Shown: positions 29,566-40,688, numbered from the stretch's first letter. The stretch is 64,000 bases of DNA from Luteimonas sp. J29 (GCF_000472505.1 NZ_AWZR01000006.1:186653-250652); one strand, 5' to 3'. Made by a program: numbers and translations. Notes: a model not told the origin generated them from the letters alone.

Positions 29566-30656
29566 GGGGCCACCGAGTCGCGCACGACGAGTTCGTGCGG
29601 CACCAGGTGATCGACCACCGTGCGCGTGCTCTTGTCCTTGCGCCGGATGTTGCGCATCAGGATGTCCACCGCCGAATCGGCCATGGCCGCGATCGGCTGC
29701 CGGATCGTGGTCAGCTCCGGCCAGACCGTGGTCGCGGCGGAGGTATCGTCGAATCCCACGATCGACAGGTCGCGCGGCACGTCGAGCCCGCGCCGGTGCG
29801 CGACCGACACCGCAGCCGCGGCCATGTCGTCGTTGGCCGCGCAGATGGCGGTCGGCGGCCTGGGGTGGGAGAGCAGCTTCTCGCTCGCCTCCAGGCCGGA
29901 GCGGTAGGTGAAGAAGCCGCTTTCGACCAGGCTTTCGTCGACCTCGATGCCGGCCTGCGCCATCGCCGAGAGGAAGCCCTCGAAGCGCCGCACGCTGGCG
30001 GTCTGGTTGGGATTGCCCTTGATGTAGCCGATGCGGCGGTGACCGGCCGCGATCAGGTGCAGGGTGATGTCCTTGCTGGCGCGGAAGTCGTCGATGCGCA
30101 CGCAGGAGATGTCCTGGTGGAAGCGGCCCGAGGCGATCGCCACCACCGGGATCTCCGCCTCGAGGAACTCGGACACGATGGCCTTGGACTCGCACAGCGG
30201 CGGCGGCAGGATCACGCCCGCGGCGCGCCGCGCGAGCGCGCGCGCGGCCTGGCGCTGGGCGCTGGCGCCGAGCGAATCCCAGGTGTCGACCACCAGCTGC
30301 GCCGCGGTGCGCGACGCCCCGCGCAGCGCGCCCACCAGGAGCTCGCGCAGGTAGGCCGAGCTGGGGTTGGTGTAGATCATCGCCACCCGCGTGTCCTGCG
30401 CGGTGGCCAGGGCACTCGCCGCGAGGTTGGGCGTGTAGCCGAGTTCGCGCACGGCGCGCATGACCCGGTCGCGGGTCGTGTCGCGCACCTTGCCCTGGCC
30501 GTTGACCACGCGCGAGACGGTCATCGGCGAGACCTTCGCCAGCGCGGCGACCTCGTCCAGGGTGACCGCCTGTCCCTTGCGGCGGGCAGCTTTCCTTGGC
30601 TTTTGCAAAGTCGTTTCCCCCGCCGCGCCGCGGCCGTCTGTGGTTCGAGCCGGCAT
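29553..30656 (-). CDS. xylR: LacI-family transcriptional regulator of xylan/xylose genes
   Basis: A 367-residue regulator. After a basic N-terminal extension of about 30 residues comes the LacI helix-turn-helix (VTLDEVAALAKVSPMTVSRVV, hinge around VRELGYTPN). A periplasmic-binding-protein-like effector domain follows, with DDMAAAAVSVAHRRGL and VGFDDTSAATTVWPELTT. LacI-type proteins bind GC-centred palindromes like the TGGTAGCGCTA sites at xylB and exuT, so this gene is the likely repressor of both. It lies between xylA and the GH67 operon, 68 bases from the GH67 start. The inducer is presumably xylose or a xylo-oligosaccharide. Confidence 0.88.
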   Translation of the reverse strand: MPARTTDGRGAAGETTLQKPRKAARRKGQAVTLDEVAALAKVSPMTVSRVVNGQGKVRDTTRDRVMRAVRELGYTPNLAASALATAQDTRVAMIYTNPSSAYLRELLVGALRGASRTAAQLVVDTWDSLGASAQRQAARALARRAAGVILPPPLCESKAIVSEFLEAEIPVVAIASGRFHQDISCVRIDDFRASKDITLHLIAAGHRRIGYIKGNPNQTASVRRFEGFLSAMAQAGIEVDESLVESGFFTYRSGLEASEKLLSHPRPPTAICAANDDMAAAAVSVAHRRGLDVPRDLSIVGFDDTSAATTVWPELTTIRQPIAAMADSAVDILMRNIRRKDKSTRTVVDHLVPHELVVRDSVAPPAR

Positions 30657-30678
30657 GCGCGGCACCGTGCGACGGTAG

Positions 30679-30691
30679 GGACGCGGCGTCC
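30679..30691. promoter_or_regulatory. 13-bp palindrome in the xylR/GH67 divergent region
   Basis: GGACGCGGCGTCC is a perfect inverted repeat with a one-base centre, in a divergent intergenic region of only 68 bases. It does not resemble the xyl-box. It could be an operator for autoregulation or a local hairpin. Confidence 0.35.
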
Positions 30692-30724
30692 TTCGCGACA
30701 CGATCCGACATGAGGGCTGGCCGA

Positions 30725-32932
30725 ATGTTACACACAACCGCCGACCGCACGCAGCAAGACGTCCCCGGGCCCGCCGGGCGCTGGCTGCGCCGCCTGGCCG
30801 CGCTCCTGCTGGCGCTGGCCGTGCTGCCTGCGGTGCAGGCCGAAGACGGCTACGAGCTGTGGCTGCGCTATCGGCCGCTGGACGCGGGGCAGCAGGCCCA
30901 ATACCGGCCGCGGCTGGCGCAGCTGGTCGCGCCGGCGGCCACGCCGACCCAGCGCGCCGCCCGCGGGGAACTGCTGCGTGGGCTGGGTGGGCTGCTGGGC
31001 GGGGCGCCCGCCGTCGCCGAGGCGCCGTCGGCCCCCGGCGCCGTGCTCGTCGGCACGCCGGCGTCGCTGCCGGCGCTGGCCCGGCTCGGCCTGGACCTGG
31101 ACGGGCTTGGCGAGGAGGGCTACCTGCTCCGCAGCGTCGAGCTCGACGGCCGTCCGGCGACGGTGGTGGCCGCCAATACGGATGTCGGCGCGCTCTACGG
31201 AAGCTTCCACCTGCTGCGCCTGCTGCAGAGCGGACAGCCGATCGACGCCCTGGACCTGCGCGAGGCGCCGAAGGTCAGGCTGCGGGTCCTCAACCACTGG
31301 GACGACCTCGACCGCTACGTCGAGCGCGGCTACTCCGGCCAGTCGATCTGGAACTGGCACCTGCTGCCCGACTGGCTCGACCCGCGCTACACCGACTACG
31401 CCCGCGCGAACGCCTCGATCGGCATCAACGGCGCCGTGCTCAACAACGTCAACGCCAACGCGCAGATCCTCACGCCGATGTACCTGGCCAAGGTCGCGGC
31501 GCTGGCCGGCGTGCTGCGGCCGTACGGGATCAGGGTGTACCTGAGCGCGCGCTTCAGCGCGCCGATGGAGATCGGCGGGATGGACACGGCCGATCCGCTG
31601 GATCCGGCGGTGCAGCGCTGGTGGAAGGACAAGGCCGCGGAGATCTACGCGCGCATCCCCGACTTCGGCGGCTTCCTGGTCAAGGCCAATTCGGAAGGCC
31701 AGCCCGGCCCGCAGGACTTCGGCCGCACCCACGCCGACGGCGCGAACATGCTTGCCGAGGTGCTCGCCCCGCACGGCGGCGTGGTGATGTGGCGTGCCTT
31801 CGTCTATTCCCACGAGGAACCCGACGACCGCCACAAGCAGGCCTACACCGAGTTTGTGCCGCTCGATGGCAGCTTCCGCGACAACGTGCTGGTGCAGGTG
31901 AAGAACGGCGCGATCGACTTCCAGCCGCGCGAACCGTTCCATCCGCTGTTCGGCGCGATGCCGAAGACGCCGCTGATGATGGAGTTCCAGATCACCAAGG
32001 AATACCTGGGCTTCGCCACCCACCTGGTGTACCTGGGACCGATGTACGAGGAGGTGCTGCGTGCCGACACCCACGCCGCCGGCCCGGGTTCGACGGTGGC
32101 GAAGGTCGTGGACGGCTCCCTCGACGGCCACGCGATCAGCGGCATCGCCGGGGTGGCCAACATCGGCACCGACCGCAACTGGAGCGGCTCCCACTTCGAC
32201 CAGGCCAACTGGTACGTATTCGGGCGCCTGGCCTGGGACCCCTACCTGGATTCGCGCACGGTGGCCGAGGAGTGGGTGCGCATGACCTTCAGCGCCGACC
32301 CCGCGTTCGTCGAGCCCGTGGTGGCGATGATGATGGGTTCGCACCAGGCCGCCGTGGACTACATGACACCGCTGGGCCTGCACCACCTGATGGGGCTCGG
32401 CCACCACTACGGGCCCGGTCCCTGGGTGGAGGGCGGCCCGCGCGCGGACTGGACCTCGGTGTACTACCACCGTGCCACCCGCGAGGGCATCGGCTTCGAC
32501 CGCACCACGTCCGGCAGCGACGCGGTGTCGCAGTACGCGCCGCCGGTGGCGGAGGTGTTCAACGATCCGGAGCGCGTGCCCGAGGACTTCCTGCTCTGGT
32601 TCCACCACCGGCCATGGACCAGCCGCGTGTCCTCGGGGCGGACCCTGTGGGACGAACTGGTGCACCGCTACTCGCGCGGCGTTGCCGCGGTCGGGAAGAT
32701 GCAGCAGACCTGGGCCGGACTGCGCGACTACGTCGATGCCGAGCGCCACCACCAGGTCGCGCGTTTCCTGGCGATCCAGCGCAAGGAGGCGCAGTGGTGG
32801 CGCGACGCCAGCATCGCCTATTTCCAGACCTTCTCGCGGCTGCCGCTGCCCGAGGGCGAGGCGCCGCCCGAACATCCGCTCGAGTACTACATGTCGCTGG
32901 AATTCCCGCACGCACCGGGGGATACGCAATGA
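30725..32932 (+). CDS. agu67A: GH67 alpha-glucuronidase, exported
   Basis: A 735-residue GH67 enzyme that removes (4-O-methyl)glucuronic acid from the terminal non-reducing xylose of xylo-oligosaccharides. A signal peptide (about residues 1-39, ending PAVQA) directs it to the periplasm. Catalytic residues by family alignment are Glu324 ([11 protein letters not shown]), Asp398 ([16 protein letters not shown]) and Glu426 (QITKEYLG). The ATG at 30725 has GAGGG eight bases upstream; another in-frame ATG at 30710 lacks a site. It is the first of a six-gene plus-strand operon, and its stop overlaps the esterase start by four bases. Confidence 0.95.
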   Translation: MLHTTADRTQQDVPGPAGRWLRRLAALLLALAVLPAVQAEDGYELWLRYRPLDAGQQAQYRPRLAQLVAPAATPTQRAARGELLRGLGGLLGGAPAVAEAPSAPGAVLVGTPASLPALARLGLDLDGLGEEGYLLRSVELDGRPATVVAANTDVGALYGSFHLLRLLQSGQPIDALDLREAPKVRLRVLNHWDDLDRYVERGYSGQSIWNWHLLPDWLDPRYTDYARANASIGINGAVLNNVNANAQILTPMYLAKVAALAGVLRPYGIRVYLSARFSAPMEIGGMDTADPLDPAVQRWWKDKAAEIYARIPDFGGFLVKANSEGQPGPQDFGRTHADGANMLAEVLAPHGGVVMWRAFVYSHEEPDDRHKQAYTEFVPLDGSFRDNVLVQVKNGAIDFQPREPFHPLFGAMPKTPLMMEFQITKEYLGFATHLVYLGPMYEEVLRADTHAAGPGSTVAKVVDGSLDGHAISGIAGVANIGTDRNWSGSHFDQANWYVFGRLAWDPYLDSRTVAEEWVRMTFSADPAFVEPVVAMMMGSHQAAVDYMTPLGLHHLMGLGHHYGPGPWVEGGPRADWTSVYYHRATREGIGFDRTTSGSDAVSQYAPPVAEVFNDPERVPEDFLLWFHHRPWTSRVSSGRTLWDELVHRYSRGVAAVGKMQQTWAGLRDYVDAERHHQVARFLAIQRKEAQWWRDASIAYFQTFSRLPLPEGEAPPEHPLEYYMSLEFPHAPGDTQ

Positions 32933-34914
32933 TCCGCAGGACAGCCCTCGCATGGCTCGCGGCCGTGGCCGCGGTGCTGCTTCCGGTCGCCGTCGCGGCC
33001 GGGGAGGCGCCGCTGCTGCACGCGATGTTCTCCGACCACGCGGTGCTGCAGCGCGACCGGCCGATCCGCGTGTACGGCGAGGCCTCGCCCGGCCAGACCG
33101 TGCGCGTGGAGCTGGCCGGCCGCCGGGTCCGCGCGCGCGCCGATGGCGATGGACACTGGGAGGCCACGCTGCCCGCGCTGCGCGCCGGTGGTCCTTACGA
33201 GCTGGTGGCGACGGCCGGCGACCGCAGCCAGCGCGTGCGCGACGTGCTGGTCGGCGACGTGTGGCTGTGCTCGGGACAGTCGAACATGGAGCTGCAGGTC
33301 TGGCGCGCGCTCGACGCGCGGGCCGAGATCGCCAGCGCCGGCAACGACCGCATCCGCCTGTTCACCGTGCCGCAGGTGGCCGCCGTGGCGCCGCGCGCGA
33401 CCTTCGACCAGCCGGTGGAGTGGCAGCCGGTGAGCCCCGAGTCGGTGCGCGAGTTCTCCGCGGCCTGCTACTTCTTCGCGCGCGAGCTGCAAAAGCACGT
33501 GGACGTGCCGATGGGCCTGGTGGAGGCCGCCTGGGGCGGTTCGCGGATCCAGGCCTGGACCAGCGCGCCGGCGCTGCGCCGCCTTGGCCGCTACGACGGC
33601 GAACTCGACGTGCTCGACCGCTATGCCGTCGATCCGGTCGGTGCCGTCGGTGCCTGGGGCGAACTCTGGCAGGCGTGGTGGAGCGGCCTGGAGGGCATCG
33701 CCGCCGACGACCGCCCGTGGGAGGGCGAGGGCGGCGGCCAGTGGCGCGACGCGCCGGCGCAGCTCGGCGCCTGGGAGCACTGGGGCGTGCCGGAACTCGC
33801 CGACTTCAATGGCATGGTCTGGTACCTCACCACGGTGGAGCTCGACGCCGCGCAGGCGGCGCAGGAGGCGGTGCTGGAACTCGGGCCGGCCGACGAGATC
33901 GACATGACCTGGGTGAACGGCGTGGGCGTCGGCAGCACCTACGGCGCCGGCGCCGGGCGCGAGTATCCGCTGCCGGCGGGCCTGCTGCGCGCCGGTGCCA
34001 ACACCGTGTCGGTGAACGTGCTCGACACCTGGCGCGACGGTGGCCTCGCCGGCCCCGCGTCGGCGCATGCCCTGCGCCTGGCCGACGGCACCCGGATCCC
34101 GCTCGACCGCGGCTGGCGCTACCGGGTGGTGCCGCCGGACCTGGGCGATCCGCCCCGCGCGCCATGGCAGAGCGCGGCGGGACTGTCGACCCTGTACAAC
34201 GGGATGATCGCGCCGATCGGTCGCTACGGCCTGCGCGGCGCGCTCTGGTATCAGGGCGAGTCCAACACCTTCGAGCATGCGTTCTACGGCGACCTGTTGC
34301 GCACGCTGCGCAGCGACTGGCGCGAGCGTTTCGGCGCCGGCCTGCCGCTGCTGGTGGTGCAGCTGCCGAACTTCGGCGCGCCGCCGACCCGTCCCACCGA
34401 GAGCGACTGGGCGCGGATGCGCGAGGCCCAGCGTGCGGTCGCCGCCGAGGACGACGCCACCGGCCTCGTGGTCACCATCGACATCGGCGACCGCTACGAC
34501 ATCCACCCGACCAACAAGCAGGAGCTGGCGCGGCGCCTGGCGCGCAACGCCCGCCACGTGGTGTACGGCGAGGCGATCCCGCCCTCCGGTCCGGTGCCGC
34601 GCTCGGTCGCGCGCAACGGCGACGCGGTAGTGGTGGAGTTCGGCGACGCCAGCGACGGCCTCGTCGCCTATGGCGCGGACGGCCCGATCGGCTTCGAGCT
34701 GTGCGGCCAGACCCAGGACAGCTGCCGCTACGCCACGGCCTCGATCCGCTTCGACCGCGTCACCCTGCAGGCCCCCGGCGCGCATGCCGCCACGCGCGTG
34801 CGCTACTGCTGGGCCGACAGCCCCGTCTGCACCCTGTTCGACGGTGCCGGCCTGCCGGCCGGTCCGTTCGAACTGCCCGTTCCCCCGATGATCGACGACG
34901 ACCACGCCCGATGA
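32929..34914 (+). CDS. SGNH-hydrolase family acetyl esterase (sialate O-acetylesterase-like)
   Basis: A 661-residue exported esterase with a signal peptide (about residues 1-24). The nucleophile is Ser118 in CSGQSNMEL, and a second SGNH block [17 protein letters not shown] plus the late [13 protein letters not shown] provide the Asp/His. A beta-sandwich insertion with a [22 protein letters not shown] stretch sits between them, as in sialate O-acetylesterases. In xylan clusters such proteins act as acetylxylan esterases that deacetylate xylo-oligosaccharides. ATGA overlaps on both sides (with GH67 and manD) imply coupled translation. Sialic acid substrates are unlikely given the neighbours. 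Confidence 0.88.
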   Translation: MIRRTALAWLAAVAAVLLPVAVAAGEAPLLHAMFSDHAVLQRDRPIRVYGEASPGQTVRVELAGRRVRARADGDGHWEATLPALRAGGPYELVATAGDRSQRVRDVLVGDVWLCSGQSNMELQVWRALDARAEIASAGNDRIRLFTVPQVAAVAPRATFDQPVEWQPVSPESVREFSAACYFFARELQKHVDVPMGLVEAAWGGSRIQAWTSAPALRRLGRYDGELDVLDRYAVDPVGAVGAWGELWQAWWSGLEGIAADDRPWEGEGGGQWRDAPAQLGAWEHWGVPELADFNGMVWYLTTVELDAAQAAQEAVLELGPADEIDMTWVNGVGVGSTYGAGAGREYPLPAGLLRAGANTVSVNVLDTWRDGGLAGPASAHALRLADGTRIPLDRGWRYRVVPPDLGDPPRAPWQSAAGLSTLYNGMIAPIGRYGLRGALWYQGESNTFEHAFYGDLLRTLRSDWRERFGAGLPLLVVQLPNFGAPPTRPTESDWARMREAQRAVAAEDDATGLVVTIDIGDRYDIHPTNKQELARRLARNARHVVYGEAIPPSGPVPRSVARNGDAVVVEFGDASDGLVAYGADGPIGFELCGQTQDSCRYATASIRFDRVTLQAPGAHAATRVRYCWADSPVCTLFDGAGLPAGPFELPVPPMIDDDHAR

Positions 34915-36158
34915 ACACCAACGACACTCCCGCCCACGGTTCGAGGAACGATCGCGAGATCGTCGACGCCAGGGTCATCGTCACCTGCCCGGGGCGCAAC
35001 TTCGTCACCCTGAAGATCACCACGCGCTCGGGCGTGTACGGCCTCGGCGACGCCACCCTCAACGGCCGCGAACTGGCCGTGGCCTCGTACCTGCAGGACC
35101 ACGTGGTGCCGAACCTGATCGGCCGCGACGCCGGCCGGATCGAGGACACCTGGCAGTTCCTCTATCGCGGCGCGTACTGGCGCCGCGGCCCGGTCACCAT
35201 GAGCGCGATCGCCGCGGTCGACGTGGCGCTGTGGGACATCCTGGGCAAGATGGCCGGGATGCCGGTGTACCAGCTGCTGGGCGGGCGCTCGCGCGAAGGC
35301 GCGCTGGTCTACGGCCACGCCAACGGGCGCGACATCGCCGAGGCGTCCGACGCGGTCGGCCGCTTCATCGAGCAGGGCTTCCTCGCGGTGCGCGCGCAGT
35401 GCGGCGTCCCGGGCGTGAAGAAGCCCTACGGCGTGTCCTCAGGCCGTGCCTACGAGCCGGCCGAGAGCGAGCTGCCGGTCGAGACCGAATGGAACACGCC
35501 GCGCTACCTGGAGGTCGCGCCGAAGCTGTTCGAGCAGCTGCGCAAGGACCACGGCGACGAGGTGGAGCTGCTGCACGACGTGCACCACCGCCTGACCCCG
35601 ATCGAGGCCGCGCGCCTGGCCAAGGCGCTCGAGCCCTACCGGCTGTTCTGGCTCGAGGACGCGACCCCGGCGGAGCACCAGAAGTCGTTCGAGCTGATCC
35701 GCAGGCACTCGGTCACCCCGCTGGCGGTGGGCGAAGTGTTCAATTCGATCTGGGACTGCAAGCACCTGATCGAGCACCAGCTCATCGACTACATCCGTAC
35801 CACCATCGTGCACGGCGGCGGCATCACCCACATCCGACGGCTGGCCGACTTCGCCGCCCTGCACCAGGTGCGCACGGGCTTCCACGGCGCCACCGACCTG
35901 TCGCCGGTGACCATGGGCGCGGCGCTGCACTTCGACACCTGGGTTCCGAACTTCGGCATCCAGGAGTACATGTTCCACACCGACGAAACCGACGCGGTGT
36001 TCCCGCACGACTACGCGCTGCGCGACGGGCGCCTGCACGTGGGCGACACCCCTGGCATCGGCGTCGACATCGACGAGAAGCTGGCGGCGAAGTATCCGTA
36101 CTCGCCCAGGCAGCTGCCGATCGCGCGCCTGGAAGACGGCTCGATGTGGGACTGGTGA
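34911..36158 (+). CDS. manD: D-mannonate dehydratase, enolase superfamily (ManD)
   Basis: A 415-residue enolase-superfamily enzyme related to ManD/RspA. It shows the family pattern: [15 protein letters not shown] near the N-terminus, the barrel metal ligands in [21 protein letters not shown] and [10 protein letters not shown], a later [10 protein letters not shown], and a C-terminal GSMWDW. It would dehydrate D-mannonate to 2-keto-3-deoxy-D-gluconate. No unrelated UxuA-type iron dehydratase is in the window, and uxuB and uxaC are nearby, so it fits the hexuronate pathway. It is cytoplasmic, with no signal peptide. The start overlaps the esterase stop as ATGA. Confidence 0.92.
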   Translation: MNTNDTPAHGSRNDREIVDARVIVTCPGRNFVTLKITTRSGVYGLGDATLNGRELAVASYLQDHVVPNLIGRDAGRIEDTWQFLYRGAYWRRGPVTMSAIAAVDVALWDILGKMAGMPVYQLLGGRSREGALVYGHANGRDIAEASDAVGRFIEQGFLAVRAQCGVPGVKKPYGVSSGRAYEPAESELPVETEWNTPRYLEVAPKLFEQLRKDHGDEVELLHDVHHRLTPIEAARLAKALEPYRLFWLEDATPAEHQKSFELIRRHSVTPLAVGEVFNSIWDCKHLIEHQLIDYIRTTIVHGGGITHIRRLADFAALHQVRTGFHGATDLSPVTMGAALHFDTWVPNFGIQEYMFHTDETDAVFPHDYALRDGRLHVGDTPGIGVDIDEKLAAKYPYSPRQLPIARLEDGSMWDW

Positions 36159-36181
36159 ACACTGGACGGAGAGGACGGAAC

Positions 36182-37924
36182 ATGACCATCACGCAACCAC
36201 GCCGCCTGGCGGCCGGCATGCTCGCCGCCCTGGCCGCGCTCGCGCTCGCCGCGTGCAGCGGGCAGCCTTCGACCCCGGCGGCCGGGCAGGCGGCCGGGGA
36301 GGCGAGCGCCGACCCGGCGCCGCCGGTCCACTTCGACTGGTTCGAGTACACCGGCCGCGACGCTGCGTTCGAGGAACCGCTGCCGGAAGGACACTTCCGC
36401 AACCCCATCCTGGCCGGCTTCCATTCCGACCCCAGCATCACCGCGGCCAACGGCAAGTTCTACCTCGTGGCCTCGACCTTCTCGTTCTTCCCCGGCATCC
36501 CGGTGTTCGAGAGCGAGGACCTGGTGCACTGGACGCAGGTCGGAAACGCCATCCATCGCCCCGGGCAGCTGGACTTCGACGGCCTGGGCATGTCGCGCGG
36601 CGTGTTCGCGCCGGCGATCGAGTACCACGACGGCACCTTCTACGTGGTCAACACCTCGGTCGACGCCGGCGGCAACTTCTTCGTCACCGCCAAGGACCCG
36701 GCGGGTCCATGGTCGGATCCCGTCTGGCTGCCGACCATCGGCGGCATCGATCCGTCGCTGTTCTTCGACGACGACGGCAAGGTCTACATCCTCAACAACG
36801 ACGAGCCGGAAGTGCCGGTGCGCTACGACGGCCACCGCGCGATCTGGCTGCAGGAGATCGACATCGCCAGCGGCAAGCCGTTCGGCCCGCGCAAGGTGCT
36901 GATCGACGGCGGAGTGAAGCCGGAAGAGAACCCGATCTGGATCGAAGGCCCGCACATCTACAAGGTCGACGGCTGGTACTACCTCAGCGACGCCGAAGGC
37001 GGCACCGGCCCGCAGCACTCGCAGGTGGTCCTGCGCAGCCGCGACGTGTGGGGGCCGTACGAGCCCTACGAGCACAACCCGATCCTCACCCAGCGCGACC
37101 TCGACCCCGACCGCCCGCTGCCGGTGACCAACGCCGGCCATGCCGACATGGTGCAGGGGCCGGACGGCACCTGGTGGGCCACCTTCCTGGCCAGCCGCAA
37201 CTACGGCCGCGACCACTACAACACCGGCCGCGAGACCTTCCTGCTGCCGGTGACCTGGAAGGACGGCTGGCCGGTGATCCTGCCGCGCGGCGAGAAGATC
37301 CCGTACGTGCTGCCGGGTCCGTCGTGGATGAAGACGCCGGCCGACCAGGCGCCGATGACCGGCAACTTCACCTGGCGCGACGAGTTCGACGTGGTCGAGC
37401 TCGGCAGGGGCTGGATGACGCCGCGGGTGCCGAAGACCCAGTGGTACGACGGCAGCTCGCGCCCGGGCTGGCTGACCATCCATCCGCTGCGCGAGCGCCT
37501 GGACGCCAAGGTCAACATGTCCTTCTACGCCCGCCGCCAGCAGCACCTCGTGTTCGAGGCCTCCACCGCGCTGGAGCCGCCGGCGCCGGGCGTGGCCGCC
37601 GGCCTGGCCGCGTTCCAGGGCGACGACCACTGGTACTTCCTGGGCGCGCGCCGCGACGGCGACCGGCTCGAGGTGTTCCTCGAGAAGAAGGCGGGCGAGG
37701 GCGATCCGGAGGTGGTGGCCACGCAGTCGATCGCAGCCCCCGGCCAGCTCGTCCTGCACATCGAGGGCGACGAAGGCCGCTACGGCTTCGGCTTCGACGG
37801 CGGCGAGGGCGTGCAGTGGCTGGTGCGCGACGCCGACGGCACGATCCTGAGCACCGACGTGGCCGGCGGTTTCATCGGCGCCACGCTCGGCCCCTACGCG
37901 CGCGACGAACGCGCCACGCAGTGA
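36182..37924 (+). CDS. GH43 beta-xylosidase/alpha-arabinofuranosidase lipoprotein
   Basis: A 580-residue protein with a lipoprotein signal (LALAAC, Cys25), so probably anchored to a membrane facing the periplasm. The five-bladed GH43 catalytic domain has Asp83 (FHSDPSI, base), Asp190 (GGIDPSLFF, modulator) and Glu255 (IWIEGPHIYK, acid). A C-terminal jelly-roll domain (from about residue 390) resembles the GH43 beta-xylosidase C-terminal module. It would release xylose or arabinose from oligosaccharides. GGAGAGGACGG precedes the ATG at 36182. It resembles Gly43E of the Xanthomonas xylan cluster. Exact specificity is not decidable by eye. Confidence 0.9.
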   Translation: MTITQPRRLAAGMLAALAALALAACSGQPSTPAAGQAAGEASADPAPPVHFDWFEYTGRDAAFEEPLPEGHFRNPILAGFHSDPSITAANGKFYLVASTFSFFPGIPVFESEDLVHWTQVGNAIHRPGQLDFDGLGMSRGVFAPAIEYHDGTFYVVNTSVDAGGNFFVTAKDPAGPWSDPVWLPTIGGIDPSLFFDDDGKVYILNNDEPEVPVRYDGHRAIWLQEIDIASGKPFGPRKVLIDGGVKPEENPIWIEGPHIYKVDGWYYLSDAEGGTGPQHSQVVLRSRDVWGPYEPYEHNPILTQRDLDPDRPLPVTNAGHADMVQGPDGTWWATFLASRNYGRDHYNTGRETFLLPVTWKDGWPVILPRGEKIPYVLPGPSWMKTPADQAPMTGNFTWRDEFDVVELGRGWMTPRVPKTQWYDGSSRPGWLTIHPLRERLDAKVNMSFYARRQQHLVFEASTALEPPAPGVAAGLAAFQGDDHWYFLGARRDGDRLEVFLEKKAGEGDPEVVATQSIAAPGQLVLHIEGDEGRYGFGFDGGEGVQWLVRDADGTILSTDVAGGFIGATLGPYARDERATQ

Positions 37925-37949
37925 CATGACCCCCGGGAGGGACACGGAC

Positions 37950-40688
37950 ATGCAGGTACACCCGCCACAGGCATCCGCCCGCTGCACCGGACCGGCCCTG
38001 CGCCGGCTGGCGCGCGCGTGCGCCGCCACGCTCCTCGCCGCGCTCCCGGTCGTTGCGCTCCAGGCCGACGACGGCGACCGCCCCTGGCTCGACGCCTCGC
38101 TCGGATTCGAGGAACGCGCCGCCGCGCTGGTGTCGCGGATGACGCTGGAGGAGAAGGCGGCGCAGATGCAGAACGACTCCCCGGCGATCGAACGCCTCGG
38201 GGTGCCGGAGTACGAATGGTGGAACGAGGCCCTGCACGGCGTGGCCCGCGCCGGCGCCGCCACCGTGTTCCCGCAGGCGATCGGCATGGCCGCGACCTTC
38301 GACGTGCCGCTGATGGACCAGGTCGCCAGGACCATCAGCGACGAGGCCCGCGCCAAGCACCACGAGGCCCTGCGCAACGGCCAGCACGGCCGCTACCAGG
38401 GCCTGACCTTCTGGTCGCCGAACATCAACATCTTCCGCGACCCGCGCTGGGGCCGCGGCCAGGAGACCTACGGCGAGGACCCGTTCCTCACCGCGCGCAT
38501 GGGCGTGTCGTTCGTGCGCGGCCTGCAGGGCATGGATCCGCGCACCGGCGAGCCGCTCGACCCGGTGCACCGCAAGCTCGACGCCACCGCCAAGCATTTC
38601 GCCGTCCACAGCGGGCCCGAGGCCGACCGCCACACCTTCGACGTCCATCCCAGCCCGCGCGACCTGTGGGAGACCTACCTGCCGGCGTTCGAGGCACTGG
38701 TGAGGGAAGGGCGCGTCCAGGCGGTGATGGGCGCCTACAACCGTGTCTACGGCGAATCGGCGAGTGCCAGCAAGCTGCTGCTGCGCGACATCCTGCGCGA
38801 GCAGTGGGGCTTCAAGGGCTACGTGATGTCCGACTGCTGGGCGATCGTGGACATCTGGGAGAACCACAGGATCGTCGCCACGCCCGAAGAGGCGGCAGCG
38901 CTGGCGGTGAAGAACGGCACCGAGCTCAACTGCGGCAGCACCTATGCCGAGCACCTGCCGGTGGCGGTGCGCAAGGGCCTGATCAGCGAAGCCGAGCTGG
39001 ACGACGCGCTGACCCGGCTGATGACCACGCGCATGGAGCTGGGCATGTTCGACCCGCCCGGGTCCGTGCGCTGGGCGGACATCCCGTACGAGGTCAACCA
39101 GGCGCCGGAACACGACGCGCTGGCGCGGCGCGTGGCGCAGGAGTCCATCGTGCTGCTGAAGAACGACGGCGTGCTGCCGCTGTCGAAGGACATCCGCCGG
39201 CTGGCCGTGATCGGTCCGACCGCGGACGACACCATGGCCCTGCTCGGCAACTACTACGGCACGCCGGCCGATCCGGTCACGGTGCTGCGCGGCATCCGCG
39301 AAGCGGCGCCGGGCGTGGAGGTGGTGTACGCGCGCGGCGTGGACCTGGTGGAGGGACGCGAGGACCCGGCGGCCACGCCGCTGATCGAGCCGCAGTACCT
39401 GCGTCCCGGCACCGGCACCAACGAACGCGGCCTGCGTGGCGAGTACTTCCGCAACAAGGACCTGGCCGGCGAACCGGTGCTGGTGCGCGTGGATGCGCAG
39501 ATCGGCTTCCGCTGGGACCGCGGCTCGCCCACCGACAACCTGATGGCGCGCGGCGAGGCCGGTCCGGACAACGCGGTGCCCAACGACGGCTTCAGCATCC
39601 GCTGGAGCGGCCAGCTGCTGCCGCCGGTGAGCGGACGCTATCGCCTCGAGGCCGGCGCCAACGACGGCTTCCGCCTGTACCTGGATGGCGAGCTGCTGCT
39701 CGACCGCTGGGAGGACGCCGAGCGCCTGCGCGCGGACTCGGTCGAGGTGGACCTCGAGGGCGGCCGGGCCTACGACATCCGCCTGGAGTACTACGAGCAC
39801 GAGCGCGACGCGGCGGTGCGCCTGGCCTGGGACCTGCCCGGCGCGAAGCCGCCGTTCGAGGAGGCGATGGAGGCCGCGCGCAGCGCCGATGCGATCGTCT
39901 TCGTCGGCGGGCTGACCGGCGACGTCGAGGGCGAGGAGATGAAGGTCGACTTCCCGGGCTTCGCCGGCGGCGACCGCACCGACATCCGCCTGCCCGCGAC
40001 GCAGCAGCGGCTGCTCGAGGCGCTGCACGCCACCGGCAAGCCGGTGGTGCTGGTGCTGACCACCGGCTCCGCGCTGGGCATCGACTGGGCGAAGGACCAC
40101 CTGCCCGCGATCCTCGTCGCCTGGTATCCGGGGCAGCGCGGCGGCAATGCCGTGGCCGACGTCCTGTTCGGCGACCACAACCCGGCCGGCCGCCTGCCGG
40201 TGACCTTCTACAAGGCCGACGAACCGCTGCCCGCGTTCGACGACTACGCCATGGAGGGCCGGACCTACCGGTACTTCCGCGGCGAGCCGCTGTATCCGTT
40301 CGGCCATGGCCTGTCGTACACGACGTTCGAGTACGGTGACGTGCGGCTCGACCGTGCGTCGGTCGATGCCGGTGGCCGGGTCACCGCCACCGTCAGCGTG
40401 CGCAACGGCGGCACGCGCGCCGGCGACGAAGTGGTGCAGCTGTACCTGCGGGCGCTGGAACCGAAGCGTCCGCGCGCGATCCGTGAACTGCGCGGGTTCG
40501 AGCGGATCCACCTGGCGCCGGGCGAGTCGCGCGAGGTCACCTTCACCTTTGCGCCGGAGAAGGACCTGCGCCACTACGACGAGCAGGCCGGCGCCTACGC
40601 CGTCGATCCGGGCCGCTACCTGGTGGAAGTGGGCGCCTCCAGCGCCGACATCCGCGCCAGCGCCGAGGTGGAGGTGCGCGCGCCGTGA
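37950..40688 (+). CDS. xyl3A: GH3 beta-xylosidase with PA14 domain, exported
   Basis: A 912-residue enzyme with a signal peptide ending about residue 39 (VVALQA). The GH3 N-terminal barrel has WWNEALHGVARAG, KHFAVHSGPE and the nucleophile Asp295 (VMSDCWAI). The second domain is split by a PA14 module at about residues 494-630 (GLRGEYF through DLPGAKPPF). A fibronectin-III-like end follows (about 830-905). Sequence around the active site is of the beta-xylosidase type. The ATG at 37950 has GGGAGG nine bases upstream; an in-frame ATG at 37926 has no site. The stop overlaps the uxuB GTG. Confidence 0.93.
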   Translation: MQVHPPQASARCTGPALRRLARACAATLLAALPVVALQADDGDRPWLDASLGFEERAAALVSRMTLEEKAAQMQNDSPAIERLGVPEYEWWNEALHGVARAGAATVFPQAIGMAATFDVPLMDQVARTISDEARAKHHEALRNGQHGRYQGLTFWSPNINIFRDPRWGRGQETYGEDPFLTARMGVSFVRGLQGMDPRTGEPLDPVHRKLDATAKHFAVHSGPEADRHTFDVHPSPRDLWETYLPAFEALVREGRVQAVMGAYNRVYGESASASKLLLRDILREQWGFKGYVMSDCWAIVDIWENHRIVATPEEAAALAVKNGTELNCGSTYAEHLPVAVRKGLISEAELDDALTRLMTTRMELGMFDPPGSVRWADIPYEVNQAPEHDALARRVAQESIVLLKNDGVLPLSKDIRRLAVIGPTADDTMALLGNYYGTPADPVTVLRGIREAAPGVEVVYARGVDLVEGREDPAATPLIEPQYLRPGTGTNERGLRGEYFRNKDLAGEPVLVRVDAQIGFRWDRGSPTDNLMARGEAGPDNAVPNDGFSIRWSGQLLPPVSGRYRLEAGANDGFRLYLDGELLLDRWEDAERLRADSVEVDLEGGRAYDIRLEYYEHERDAAVRLAWDLPGAKPPFEEAMEAARSADAIVFVGGLTGDVEGEEMKVDFPGFAGGDRTDIRLPATQQRLLEALHATGKPVVLVLTTGSALGIDWAKDHLPAILVAWYPGQRGGNAVADVLFGDHNPAGRLPVTFYKADEPLPAFDDYAMEGRTYRYFRGEPLYPFGHGLSYTTFEYGDVRLDRASVDAGGRVTATVSVRNGGTRAGDEVVQLYLRALEPKRPRAIRELRGFERIHLAPGESREVTFTFAPEKDLRHYDEQAGAYAVDPGRYLVEVGASSADIRASAEVEVRAP

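Noticed and set aside
32929-34914. Sialic acid catabolism via the sialate O-acetylesterase-like protein
   Set aside because: No other sialic acid gene is present and the gene is translationally coupled to GH67 and manD; acetylxylan esterase activity fits better.
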